From contig NZ_JAJJNF010000005.1 in the NCBI RefSeq assembly GCF_021245805.1, forward strand, positions 124,001 through 188,000: a stretch of 64,000 bases of DNA, read 5' to 3'. The translations under genes and the position numbers were made by a program. Numbering within the stretch: position 1 is the first letter of the stretch; each line of letters starts with the position of its first letter. Below, piece by piece: positions 1 to 7,169 of the stretch. The notes beneath the pieces were generated by a model, which ran no database searches, was not told the origin of the DNA, and worked only from the letters and a program-made list of their open reading frames with translations. The stretch comes from Mangrovimonas futianensis (GTDB lineage: Bacteria > Bacteroidota > Bacteroidia > Flavobacteriales > Flavobacteriaceae).

Positions 1-23
1 GCGACTTTTACAGTCGCTTTTTT
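1..23 (+). terminator. Intrinsic terminator at window edge
   Basis: A six-base-pair GCGACT/AGTCGC stem (1-6 with 12-17) with a five-base loop is followed by six T at 18-23. As read on the plus strand it would end a transcript entering from the left of the window. The stem may also serve the minus-strand gene that ends at 25, but the bases left of position 1, where its U-tract would lie, are not visible. Confidence 0.6.
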
Positions 24-24
24 G

Positions 25-1482
25 TTAATTATCTTTTAATACTTCTTCTTTGCTTCGGTGTCCAAATAGATGTTTTTCTTTAATAAGTTTGGAAACACCT
101 TTTGGCAACATTTCTTCCCAACCATCTTCTCCTCCAGTAATCATTTTAAGCACTCTTCTTGAGAAAACAGTAAGTATTTTTGGATCGTAATCAGTAATAT
201 CTACTACCTTGCCATTGTATTTAAAGAATTTATACAATTCTTTCATACGCGGGTGTACTTTTAGGTTCTCACTATTTATAACGTGGCCATCTTCTCCAAC
301 CATAGGATAGAGATAAACCCGAAGGTCTTTGAAGAACAATTTACCAAATGCTTCCAAAATACCACCGCTTAAATGTCTATAGTATTTTTCATCAAAAATA
401 TCAACCAAATTGTTGACACCCATGGCCAATCCCATTCTATTCTTGGTATATTGAGAGAAATACTCAACTAATTTGTAATATTCCTGGAAATTGGAAATTA
501 GAACGGTTTGACCTAATGAGCAAAGCAATTTAGCTCGATCCATAAAGTCTTGTTCATCAATTTCACCTTCTGCCCGTAGGTTTGATAAGGTGATCTCGAA
601 TATAACCTGAGTTTTATTAACGTCTACTTTATTTTCCTTGATAAACATTTCATATGCATTTTTATACATATCCATGTTTACTTTAGTAACGGGTCTAAAA
701 CTACCTCTAAATGCTAAAATATTTCTTTTATAAAGAATTCTTGCTGGAAGGACATTGTTTCCATCAGGCGAAAACATTACCGCATCAGTCATACCATTTT
801 TGACCAATTGCAAACTCATCAATCGGTTATCAACATCTTTATAAATGGGACCTGAAAAATTGATGGTATCTATTTCAATTTGATCCTTATCTAAATGGTC
901 ATATAAATATCTCAACAACTTTTTAGGTTGGTTATATTTATAGAAAGCACCATAAATCAAATTAGTTCCTAGAATTCCCAGAGTTTCTTGTTGTAATCTG
1001 GCGTCATTCTCCTTAAAACGGATGTGGAGGATAATCTCGTTGTATTCTTTTTGGTTGGGATCTAATTGGTATTTAATTCCTACCCAACCATGCCCCTTAA
1101 ATTGTTTGGCAAAATCAATAGTAGTAACCGTATTGGCATATGAAAAGAACAATTTATTAGGGTGTTTTTCCCGAATTAATCGTTTTTCAATCAACCCTAT
1201 TTCATGATAAAGCATTTTTCTGAGACGTGCCTCTGTCACATACCTTCCATCATCTTCAGTCCCGTAGATAGAATCGCTAAAATCTTTATCATAAGCTGAC
1301 ATGGCCTTTGCGATCGTTCCTGAAGCACCACCAGCCCTAAAAAAGTTTCTTACAGTTTCTTGGCCGGCACCAATTTCGGCAAAAGTTCCGTAAATATTTT
1401 CGTTTAAATTAATCCGGAGCGCCTTGGTTTTTATTGATGGAATATCATCAAATTCCTTATCTCCTTTAAGGGTTATTTCCAT
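25..1482 (-). CDS. Conserved bacteroidete protein of unknown function, 485 aa
   Basis: I recognise this as a long, well conserved family in Flavobacteriia but not its biochemical role. Similar proteins sometimes carry the database name nicotinate-nucleotide adenylyltransferase. I see no HxGH nucleotidyltransferase motif, signal peptide or membrane segment, so I would not transfer that name. Conserved-looking patches are GTFAEIGAGQE near residue 35, FRAGGASGTIAKAMSAYD near 50 and GHGWVGI near 130. The first reads like a nucleotide- or phosphate-binding loop, which is only an impression. The ATG at 1482 lies about 20 nt downstream of a good promoter (1510-1538), which supports this start. It is divergent from the PhnP-like gene. 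Confidence 0.8.
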   Translation of the reverse strand: MEITLKGDKEFDDIPSIKTKALRINLNENIYGTFAEIGAGQETVRNFFRAGGASGTIAKAMSAYDKDFSDSIYGTEDDGRYVTEARLRKMLYHEIGLIEKRLIREKHPNKLFFSYANTVTTIDFAKQFKGHGWVGIKYQLDPNQKEYNEIILHIRFKENDARLQQETLGILGTNLIYGAFYKYNQPKKLLRYLYDHLDKDQIEIDTINFSGPIYKDVDNRLMSLQLVKNGMTDAVMFSPDGNNVLPARILYKRNILAFRGSFRPVTKVNMDMYKNAYEMFIKENKVDVNKTQVIFEITLSNLRAEGEIDEQDFMDRAKLLCSLGQTVLISNFQEYYKLVEYFSQYTKNRMGLAMGVNNLVDIFDEKYYRHLSGGILEAFGKLFFKDLRVYLYPMVGEDGHVINSENLKVHPRMKELYKFFKYNGKVVDITDYDPKILTVFSRRVLKMITGGEDGWEEMLPKGVSKLIKEKHLFGHRSKEEVLKDN

Positions 1483-1509
1483 GTTTGAATTCAGAGGTTA
1501 TCATTAAGA

Positions 1510-1538
1510 CAAAGGTATTAAAAAGCCATGTTTTACAA
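1510..1538 (-). promoter_or_regulatory. Flavobacterial promoter for the 485-aa gene
   Basis: On the minus strand a -33 TTG (complement of 1536-1538) is separated by 18 bases from the -7 box TACCTTTG (complement of 1510-1517), matching TTG-N17-23-TAnnTTTG. Transcription would start near 1503, about 20 nt before the ATG at 1482. The divergent promoter's -7 box lies 12 bp away at 1550-1557. Confidence 0.65.
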
Positions 1539-1549
1539 AAAAATAAGTT

Positions 1550-1557
1550 TATTTTTG
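1550..1557 (+). promoter_or_regulatory. -7 box (TATTTTTG) for the MBL hydrolase gene
   Basis: TATTTTTG matches TAnnTTTG. No good -33 TTG is present at the expected distance. Transcription from about 1562 would begin downstream of the upstream in-frame ATG at 1528. This is the main reason to place the real start at the TTG at 1576. Confidence 0.5.
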
Positions 1558-1575
1558 TTCCAAACGCTAGCGCTG

Positions 1576-2340
1576 TTGAAAGTTACATTTCTAGGTACAG
1601 GAACATCTCAAGGAATCCCAATCATAGGGAGCAAACACCCCGTATGTTTAAGTGAGAACCCTAAAGATAAACGTCTAAGGGTGTCAATATTAATCGCATG
1701 GGATGACTATACTTATGTTGTGGATTGCGGACCAGATTTTAGACAACAAATGATTCGGGTTAATTGTGAACGTATAGATGGCATTGTTTTTACTCATGAA
1801 CATGCCGACCACACAGCGGGATTGGATGATATTAGACCATTTTTCTTTAGACAAGGAGATATTCCCATTTATGCCCATAAAAGGGTCTTAGGAGAGTTGG
1901 AGCATCGATTTGGATATATTTTTGAAACCGAAAATAAATATCCAGGAGCCCCAAGTGTAGTTTGCAATGAAATTAAAAATGAGCCTTTCAAACTGGGAAA
2001 TTTGGAAGTGATTCCCATAGACGGTATGCATTATAATTTGCAGGTTTTTGGTTTTCGATTTGGTAATTTTGCTTACTTGACCGATATGAAAACGATCGCA
2101 GACGAGGAATTGGAAAAATTAAAGGGATTGGAAGTTTTGGTGGTGAATGCTTTAAGGATAGACCCACATCCTTCCCACTACAATTTAGAAGAAGCCTTGG
2201 ATCTTATTAAAAAATTAAAACCAAAGCGAGCCTTTTTAACGCATATTAGCCATTTATTAGGATTTCATGACAACGTACAACAATCCTTGCCAGATGGCGT
2301 TTTTTTAGCATACGATAACTTAACCATAACCATAGAATGA
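1576..2340 (+). CDS. MBL-fold metallohydrolase, PhnP-like
   Basis: This is a cytoplasmic metallo-beta-lactamase-fold phosphodiesterase of the PhnP type. It opens with a VTFLGTGTSQG strand and glycine loop, then DCGPDFR, the metal motif HEHADH and later metal ligands at YLTDM and LTHISH. The family acts on cyclic phosphate or phosphodiester bonds; the actual substrate here is unknown, since no phn genes are nearby. An ATG at 1528 would add a hydrophobic 16-residue tail. The family normally starts just before the VTFLGTG strand, and a -7 box at 1550-1557 lies inside the longer version, so I choose the TTG at 1576. The stop overlaps the next start as ATGA, so the two genes are probably co-translated. 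Confidence 0.88.
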   Translation: MKVTFLGTGTSQGIPIIGSKHPVCLSENPKDKRLRVSILIAWDDYTYVVDCGPDFRQQMIRVNCERIDGIVFTHEHADHTAGLDDIRPFFFRQGDIPIYAHKRVLGELEHRFGYIFETENKYPGAPSVVCNEIKNEPFKLGNLEVIPIDGMHYNLQVFGFRFGNFAYLTDMKTIADEELEKLKGLEVLVVNALRIDPHPSHYNLEEALDLIKKLKPKRAFLTHISHLLGFHDNVQQSLPDGVFLAYDNLTITIE

Positions 2341-2843
2341 AAAGTAGAATATTCATGTACCTCTTTATTTTCACCTTATTATTGGTGATTTTTCAGTATG
2401 TCAACTCAAAAAAGATATTGGAAGATTATGAATCTAAATTATCTAAAGTGGAAGGGCAGGATTTGCATTGTGAGGATACTATAAATCAATTGCAAGATCG
2501 AATTTTGGATTTATCACAGTTTAAATTGGATGAAAATGAATCGGCCATGACCTATTTAGAAGAGCAAGGGTACAGTATTTCCAAAGTTATTCCCTACATC
2601 AAGGATCAATTGTATGAATTGAATTTGCAAAAAGGAGAGGAGCATCCTTTGATTCCATATGTTTCTATGACCAATTCCAAAATGGCTATAGATGATATCA
2701 GAATTTTAAACCATAGATGGATTATTGCCAATTTCTCAGACGGTAAATATTGGGGAGAAATTTTATTGCGTTATGAATTTACAGACGACAAGCAATTAAA
2801 TTTCAAACTGATTGATCATCTACTTTATACCAAAGAATACTAG
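2337..2843 (+). CDS. Membrane-anchored coiled-coil protein of unknown function
   Basis: The protein has 168 residues. An N-terminal hydrophobic segment (about residues 4-22) is followed by a charged, probably coiled-coil stretch to about residue 65 and a small mixed alpha/beta C-terminal domain ending in a LLYTKEY tail. I do not recognise a named domain. The predicted topology is an inner-membrane anchor with a periplasmic body. It overlaps the upstream hydrolase gene by four bases, so the two genes form a two-gene operon. It is convergent with the esterase gene, one base apart, with no obvious terminator between them. Confidence 0.75.
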   Translation: MKSRIFMYLFIFTLLLVIFQYVNSKKILEDYESKLSKVEGQDLHCEDTINQLQDRILDLSQFKLDENESAMTYLEEQGYSISKVIPYIKDQLYELNLQKGEEHPLIPYVSMTNSKMAIDDIRILNHRWIIANFSDGKYWGEILLRYEFTDDKQLNFKLIDHLLYTKEY

Positions 2844-2844
2844 A

Positions 2845-3486
2845 TTACAAGTGTTTTTTTAACCACTCTCTAAATTCATAAAAGTTTTGGGGAGCAACGC
2901 CGTGGCCTACAGGAAACTCAGAATAGGCATGCTCAATGCCTAGTTGACTCAAAAATTTAGGGGTTTGCTGAGCCCATTGCACTGGAATTACTTGATCTAC
3001 ACTTCCATGGGAAGCATAGATACTAAGATTGGAATAATCTTTATTGGTAAATTCTGACGGTAAAATGTTGGGATTAATATAACCACTTAAGGCCACCACA
3101 TTTTTAACCTTTTCGGGGTAAGTTAATGCTACAGCATAGCTTAAAATAGAGCCTTGGCTAAAACCCAATAAGGTTACATTTGATGGGTTCACCGGATATT
3201 TTTCACAAGCTTCGTCTATAAAATTGGAGATCAAATCACGAGACTGCTTTGCTTGTTCATCATCACTCCATTTTCCTTTTTCGGCATCAAAATTAATGGC
3301 GTACCAAGCATTTCCATAAGGTTCCAGTTTAAATGGTGCCTTTAAAGAGATGATAAATAACTCTTCAGGTAATTCCGAAGCAAAAGAAAACAGGTCGTTT
3401 TCATCACTGCCGTAGCCATGACACATGATAAGTAAAGGTGCGTTTTCTTGAAGAGAGGATGGTCTGGTGATATATTCTAAATTCAA
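2845..3486 (-). CDS. Alpha/beta-hydrolase, phospholipase/carboxylesterase family
   Basis: This 213-residue cytoplasmic serine esterase resembles YpfH and acyl-protein thioesterases. The oxyanion region is HGYGSDEND (about residues 23-31). The nucleophile elbow GFSQGS places Ser110, Asp164 lies in HGSVDQVIP, and His195 lies in the GHGV motif, giving a complete triad. The substrate cannot be read from sequence. It is the last gene of a minus-strand run with the Tic20-like protein, the dihydroorotase homologue and the BatA-type protein; the gap to the upstream gene is 11 bases. Confidence 0.85.
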   Translation of the reverse strand: MNLEYITRPSSLQENAPLLIMCHGYGSDENDLFSFASELPEELFIISLKAPFKLEPYGNAWYAINFDAEKGKWSDDEQAKQSRDLISNFIDEACEKYPVNPSNVTLLGFSQGSILSYAVALTYPEKVKNVVALSGYINPNILPSEFTNKDYSNLSIYASHGSVDQVIPVQWAQQTPKFLSQLGIEHAYSEFPVGHGVAPQNFYEFREWLKKHL

Positions 3487-3497
3487 AATAAACGGAA

Positions 3498-3827
3498 TTA
3501 TAAATTCTTAAACCACTGTTGAAATTTGCTGCCTAAAAACGGAATTAAATACATTTTTCCAGTAAATGCTCCTAGTAAACCATAGAAAAATAAAATCCCA
3601 AAGAACACCCAAAAACCTAGGGATGCAAGCCTATTGTCAAATTGACTTACTAAATAACCTACAATCATATAGGAAATACATAACCCAAAGCCTTGGCGTA
3701 TATGAAACGCTGCAAATTCATTTTTGCTTTCTTTGTTCATGAAAACAGCGATAACGGATCCAATAATAGTTAAATATCCTATCACGGCTAAAGTCTTTCC
3801 TTCTTTTATGGTTTGTTCGCTTATCAT
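3498..3827 (-). CDS. Small membrane protein, Tic20/DUF4870-like
   Basis: This 109-residue protein has three to four hydrophobic segments (about 15-30, 45-62 and 68-95). The HIRQGFGL element between the first two is typical of the DUF4870/Tic20-like family. Bacterial members have no settled function. The start overlaps the stop of the dihydroorotase homologue by four bases, so translation is likely coupled. Confidence 0.75.
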   Translation of the reverse strand: MISEQTIKEGKTLAVIGYLTIIGSVIAVFMNKESKNEFAAFHIRQGFGLCISYMIVGYLVSQFDNRLASLGFWVFFGILFFYGLLGAFTGKMYLIPFLGSKFQQWFKNL

Positions 3828-5080
3828 GATTTCAATTCCATTTTATTGTTTGCAAAGACGCCATAAACAGTTCCTTTAAGTTCCTGGTTTAGGAAAATGG
3901 CATTTTTGGAAGTGGATAAAATATCTGATTTTTCAAATGTTTGTTTGCCATCAGGATTAAAGAGCGTCAATTCTGCTTTATTCCCCACTTGAACCGAATG
4001 TGATTCAATTCCAAAACGATTTTTTCCTTTTGTTAAGAATTCAATCGTTTGTTTGGTGGTAAATAACTTATTCAAGGCTCCAAATGCAGATTCCAATCCT
4101 ATGGTTCCATAAGCAGCATTATCAAATTCCACTTTTTTATGTTCCACATCCAAAGGATTGTGATCACTGGTAATCATATCGATGGTTCCATCTTTAAGTC
4201 CCTCAATAAGGGCTTGTCTGTCTTCTTCAGTTCTTAATGGTGGAAGCACCTTAAAATTGGTGTCAAACGTAGTTAATGCATCATCATTCAAAACTAAATT
4301 GTGAATGGCAACACTGCAGCTTACATTAAGTCCTTTACTTTTGGCATCTCTAATCAATTCAACTGATTTTGCTGTAGAAATCGTTGGGATGTGAAGTTTT
4401 CCTTGGGTGTATTCCAAAATAAACAGATCTCGAGTAATATGTAGTTCTTCAGACAGGCTAGGAATACCTTTTAGGCCCAATCTAGTACTTGTGATGTTTT
4501 CATTCATAACCCCTTTACCTGCTATCTTAGGTTCAAAAGGGAAGGAGCAAACCAACCCATCAAATCCTTCAACATATTGCAATGCAATTTTCACAAGGTT
4601 TGGATTGGTAATAGGACTTTTATAATCGCCAAATGCTACTGCACCAGCATTTTTCATGTCAAATAATTCTGCTAAATCTTCACCTTTAGAGCCTGCTGTT
4701 AATGCACCTATTGGGTACAGGCCAGTTGCATGATTTGAAGCCTTAGACTTTACAAAAGAAATACTGGAATTCGAATCAATAATTGGATTGGTACTGGGAT
4801 TTAATGCTACAGCCGTAAATCCTGATTTACCAGCGGTTTTTAAACCATTATCAATAGTTTCGCGCTCTTCAAACCCTGGTTCTCCAAAGGAAACGCTACT
4901 ATCAAACCATCCTTGGGACACATGAAGGTTTTCAAAGCTAATTTCTTTGAAGTTTTTATTGTTTTTAATGTCGTTGGAAATTTGGGTAATCAAGCCTTCT
5001 TCAATAAGAATATCAACCGTTTGATTATGAAAATCACTCTTTGGGTCAATAATTTTGGCTGATTTTATAAGTGCGTTCAT
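3824..5080 (-). CDS. Dihydroorotase-like protein lacking metal-binding histidines
   Basis: The whole 418-residue protein follows the class I dihydroorotase/allantoinase fold: a small beta domain, then the TIM barrel. The diagnostic DxHxHxR is replaced. Asp60 is kept, but the two histidines are Ser62 and Ser64 and the substrate arginine is Gly66, within the pattern SSVSFGEPG. The barrel histidines also appear lost: CSF near residue 179 and TIST near 233 stand where His is usual. The late Asp306 in TSDHNP remains. A normal binuclear zinc site is therefore unlikely. Inactive PyrC' proteins that scaffold aspartate transcarbamoylase are known in other bacteria. I recall similar sequences in other flavobacteria, so this may be a lineage-wide variant. 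Both ends overlap neighbouring genes by four bases. Confidence 0.82.
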   Translation of the reverse strand: MNALIKSAKIIDPKSDFHNQTVDILIEEGLITQISNDIKNNKNFKEISFENLHVSQGWFDSSVSFGEPGFEERETIDNGLKTAGKSGFTAVALNPSTNPIIDSNSSISFVKSKASNHATGLYPIGALTAGSKGEDLAELFDMKNAGAVAFGDYKSPITNPNLVKIALQYVEGFDGLVCSFPFEPKIAGKGVMNENITSTRLGLKGIPSLSEELHITRDLFILEYTQGKLHIPTISTAKSVELIRDAKSKGLNVSCSVAIHNLVLNDDALTTFDTNFKVLPPLRTEEDRQALIEGLKDGTIDMITSDHNPLDVEHKKVEFDNAAYGTIGLESAFGALNKLFTTKQTIEFLTKGKNRFGIESHSVQVGNKAELTLFNPDGKQTFEKSDILSTSKNAIFLNQELKGTVYGVFANNKMELKS

Positions 5081-6990
5081 TTGAAGAATTTTAAAATGAG
5101 AATTTCAAGAACCAGAAAAATCAATGCAAAAATAACAAACCATTTCCATAGCTCGTTAACTTTAGAGTTACTTTTTATATCCTCTAAGGTTTGATTTAAG
5201 GAATTGGAAACGTTAGCAGATTTTATTTGGCTTAAGTCATTATAGATTAATTGACTTTCAGACCGATTATCATTAAAACTCACATATTCCAAAACCGTTC
5301 CTTTGTCTTTGACTGTATAAATTCCTGATTCAGTTGGGGATTCCTTGGTTTTGACTTTTACTTTATTATTGAAATACTGCTGTTGCGGAATGATATCTTT
5401 CCCGTCTTTTGAAAGTGTTAAAATATTATCTTGTTTTAATTCTACTGTGACATCAAATTCGTTCGGTTGTCCAATAGTATAATAAAGGTTTGGTATTTTT
5501 AAACTTTGCTTTCCAATGTTATACAGTGTTGGGACAATTAAGGGAGACAACTTGAAATTAGAATTTTCACTATCTATCGCAGCACTAAAGACAAAAATGT
5601 TTTCACCAGAAGTTAAAAAAGGCCTTCCATCCTCAAATTGTAAAGGATTGGAATGTGGAGAGGTTAAAGCATAGAACTCTCTTACATTGGGGTACTGGAA
5701 GTTGGTTACCTGTTTATTAAATACATTGGAGTATATGGGGTGTGAAAAATTTATCGTAGTAATTTTGCGCTCGTTTCTACTTTTGCTTGAATAGTTTATT
5801 TGAAACATGGAGGTCAAGGCATTATATGATTTCATGTCTATATCATTTCCAGGAATAATGATCAAATTACCACCATTTTCTGTAAAAACCCTTAGGGCAT
5901 TTGTTAAGGATATGGGCAGCTGTTGCAGCTCATTCAGAATAATTAAATTTTGGTTTTCAAGGGAACTGTAGTTCAATTGTTCCAAAGTTGATCCCGTAAA
6001 GTTGAATTCTTCCTCAGTATAAATTTTCTTTAAAAAATCATCTGAAATGGCATTGATACTTAAAACATTGATTTTTTTGTTTTTGTTAATGGAGAAGTAG
6101 AAGGTATTATCAAATTCCAAGTGATTATCATCCAAAGTGACAACACCATTCAGACCATTATTGGTTGGAAGGGTAAATTGAGCCGCAGCTGGGTTTTGTT
6201 CTTTGGCAATAGTTGTCTTTCCTATTAGTGTATCTGCATTGAATAACGAAACAGGAATGGCAGATTCCATTTCACCATTAACAATAACGACCAACTCCAT
6301 TTCTGACGCCGTTTTATCTTCAATATATAAACTGTCGATAGATAGATTATTTGTTTTCTCTGGTTTTAGTTGTACCAAATGAACGTTGAGTGTTGAATCA
6401 CTTTCAAGGGAAAATGATTCTTCCTTTTGTTGGAAATCGGAGATCCAAATCACATCTTTAATCGTGTTTTCTTGTGACAATAACTTTTTTAATTTTAAAA
6501 GCACCGCGTCTTTTTCTAATTGATTTGAAGTGTATCCTAAATCCAATAGTTCCTTTTGAACGCCTTTTATGGTTATGTCTTTAAAGGTTTGGTCATTTGT
6601 GAGCAAGGAAAGTTTTTCTGAGGCATCACCTTGTTCCAATAAATCCTGTACAGCCCGCTTTAATAATTCTCCTTTATCACCCTTGGCTTGCATACTGTAG
6701 GAGTTGTCTAAATAAATAACCGTTTCCTTCTTAGTTTGAAAAGTTCCTTTTTTTGCATAATAGGGTTGGGCAAAAGCAAAAATGATACAGGCTAAAAGCA
6801 ACATTCTGGTCAATAAGGTTAACCATTTCTTAAGTTGCGAACTTTTTCTAGTTTCAAATTTTATTTTTTTGAGAAAAGCCACATTGGTAAAAGGCTGTTT
6901 CTTGAATTTTCTTAACTGGAATAAATGAACTATAATGGGGATGAGCAATGCAAAAAGAGCATAAAGAAGTTCTGGGTGTTTAAACTGCAT
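5077..6990 (-). CDS. BatA-type membrane protein with vWA-like domain
   Basis: The 637-residue protein begins with the paired N-terminal membrane anchors typical of the BatA domain (about residues 5-24 and 58-78). A periplasmic part then starts with a DNSYSM motif resembling a vWA metal site (near residue 95), and the protein ends in a membrane helix near 617-635. Related Bat proteins are linked to envelope stress or aerotolerance in Bacteroidota, but MoxR and BatB partners are not next to it here. It is the first gene of an operon with the dihydroorotase homologue (4-base overlap). A canonical promoter lies about 17 bases upstream of the ATG. Confidence 0.82.
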   Translation of the reverse strand: MQFKHPELLYALFALLIPIIVHLFQLRKFKKQPFTNVAFLKKIKFETRKSSQLKKWLTLLTRMLLLACIIFAFAQPYYAKKGTFQTKKETVIYLDNSYSMQAKGDKGELLKRAVQDLLEQGDASEKLSLLTNDQTFKDITIKGVQKELLDLGYTSNQLEKDAVLLKLKKLLSQENTIKDVIWISDFQQKEESFSLESDSTLNVHLVQLKPEKTNNLSIDSLYIEDKTASEMELVVIVNGEMESAIPVSLFNADTLIGKTTIAKEQNPAAAQFTLPTNNGLNGVVTLDDNHLEFDNTFYFSINKNKKINVLSINAISDDFLKKIYTEEEFNFTGSTLEQLNYSSLENQNLIILNELQQLPISLTNALRVFTENGGNLIIIPGNDIDMKSYNALTSMFQINYSSKSRNERKITTINFSHPIYSNVFNKQVTNFQYPNVREFYALTSPHSNPLQFEDGRPFLTSGENIFVFSAAIDSENSNFKLSPLIVPTLYNIGKQSLKIPNLYYTIGQPNEFDVTVELKQDNILTLSKDGKDIIPQQQYFNNKVKVKTKESPTESGIYTVKDKGTVLEYVSFNDNRSESQLIYNDLSQIKSANVSNSLNQTLEDIKSNSKVNELWKWFVIFALIFLVLEILILKFFK

Positions 6991-7006
6991 TCCGAGGATT
7001 TATTTA

Positions 7007-7039
7007 CAAAAATAGTGTTTGTATTGAAAATAAATTCAA
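7007..7039 (-). promoter_or_regulatory. Flavobacterial promoter for the BatA operon
   Basis: On the minus strand, TTG (complement of 7037-7039), 22 bases, then TATTTTTG (complement of 7007-7014). The start would be near 7000, leaving a leader of only about ten nucleotides. The -33 element abuts a 14-bp palindrome at 7038-7051. Confidence 0.6.
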
Positions 7040-7051
7040 TTTGATCAAATT
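7038..7051. promoter_or_regulatory. Perfect 14-bp palindrome, possible operator
   Basis: AATTTGATCAAATT is its own reverse complement and sits over the -33 region of the minus-strand BatA operon promoter, in the intergenic region shared with the divergent M61 peptidase gene. This is where a repressor or activator would act on the BatA side. No regulator gene is adjacent, so the assignment is only positional. Confidence 0.35.
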
Positions 7052-7128
7052 AATCATAAATAGGTGAGCAAGCCTTGGAAACAGTAACTTTTTAACATAA
7101 AGTTAGGTTTTATATCTGTAACACATTG

Positions 7129-7136
7129 TAAATTTG
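7129..7136 (+). promoter_or_regulatory. -7 box (TAAATTTG) for the M61 peptidase gene
   Basis: TAAATTTG matches TAnnTTTG and lies 33 bases upstream of the ATG at 7170. There is no exact TTG at the -33 position (TTAG is near 7103), so this is a half-supported promoter. Confidence 0.5.
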
Positions 7137-7169
7137 GGCGTCATAAACTAAAACGAAAATTAACTTATA

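Noticed and set aside
1022..1207. Short opposite-strand frames inside long genes (for example 1022-1207, 12471-12677, 32887-33171)
   Set aside because: They lie fully within well supported genes and show no domain, signal peptide or promoter of their own.
25..1482. Nicotinate-nucleotide adenylyltransferase annotation
   Set aside because: No HxGH-type nucleotidyltransferase motif can be seen, so the name is not supported by the sequence.
1528..1575. N-terminal extension of the MBL hydrolase from the ATG at 1528
   Set aside because: A TAnnTTTG box at 1550-1557 lies within it and the extension has no counterpart in the family's normal VTFLGTG start.
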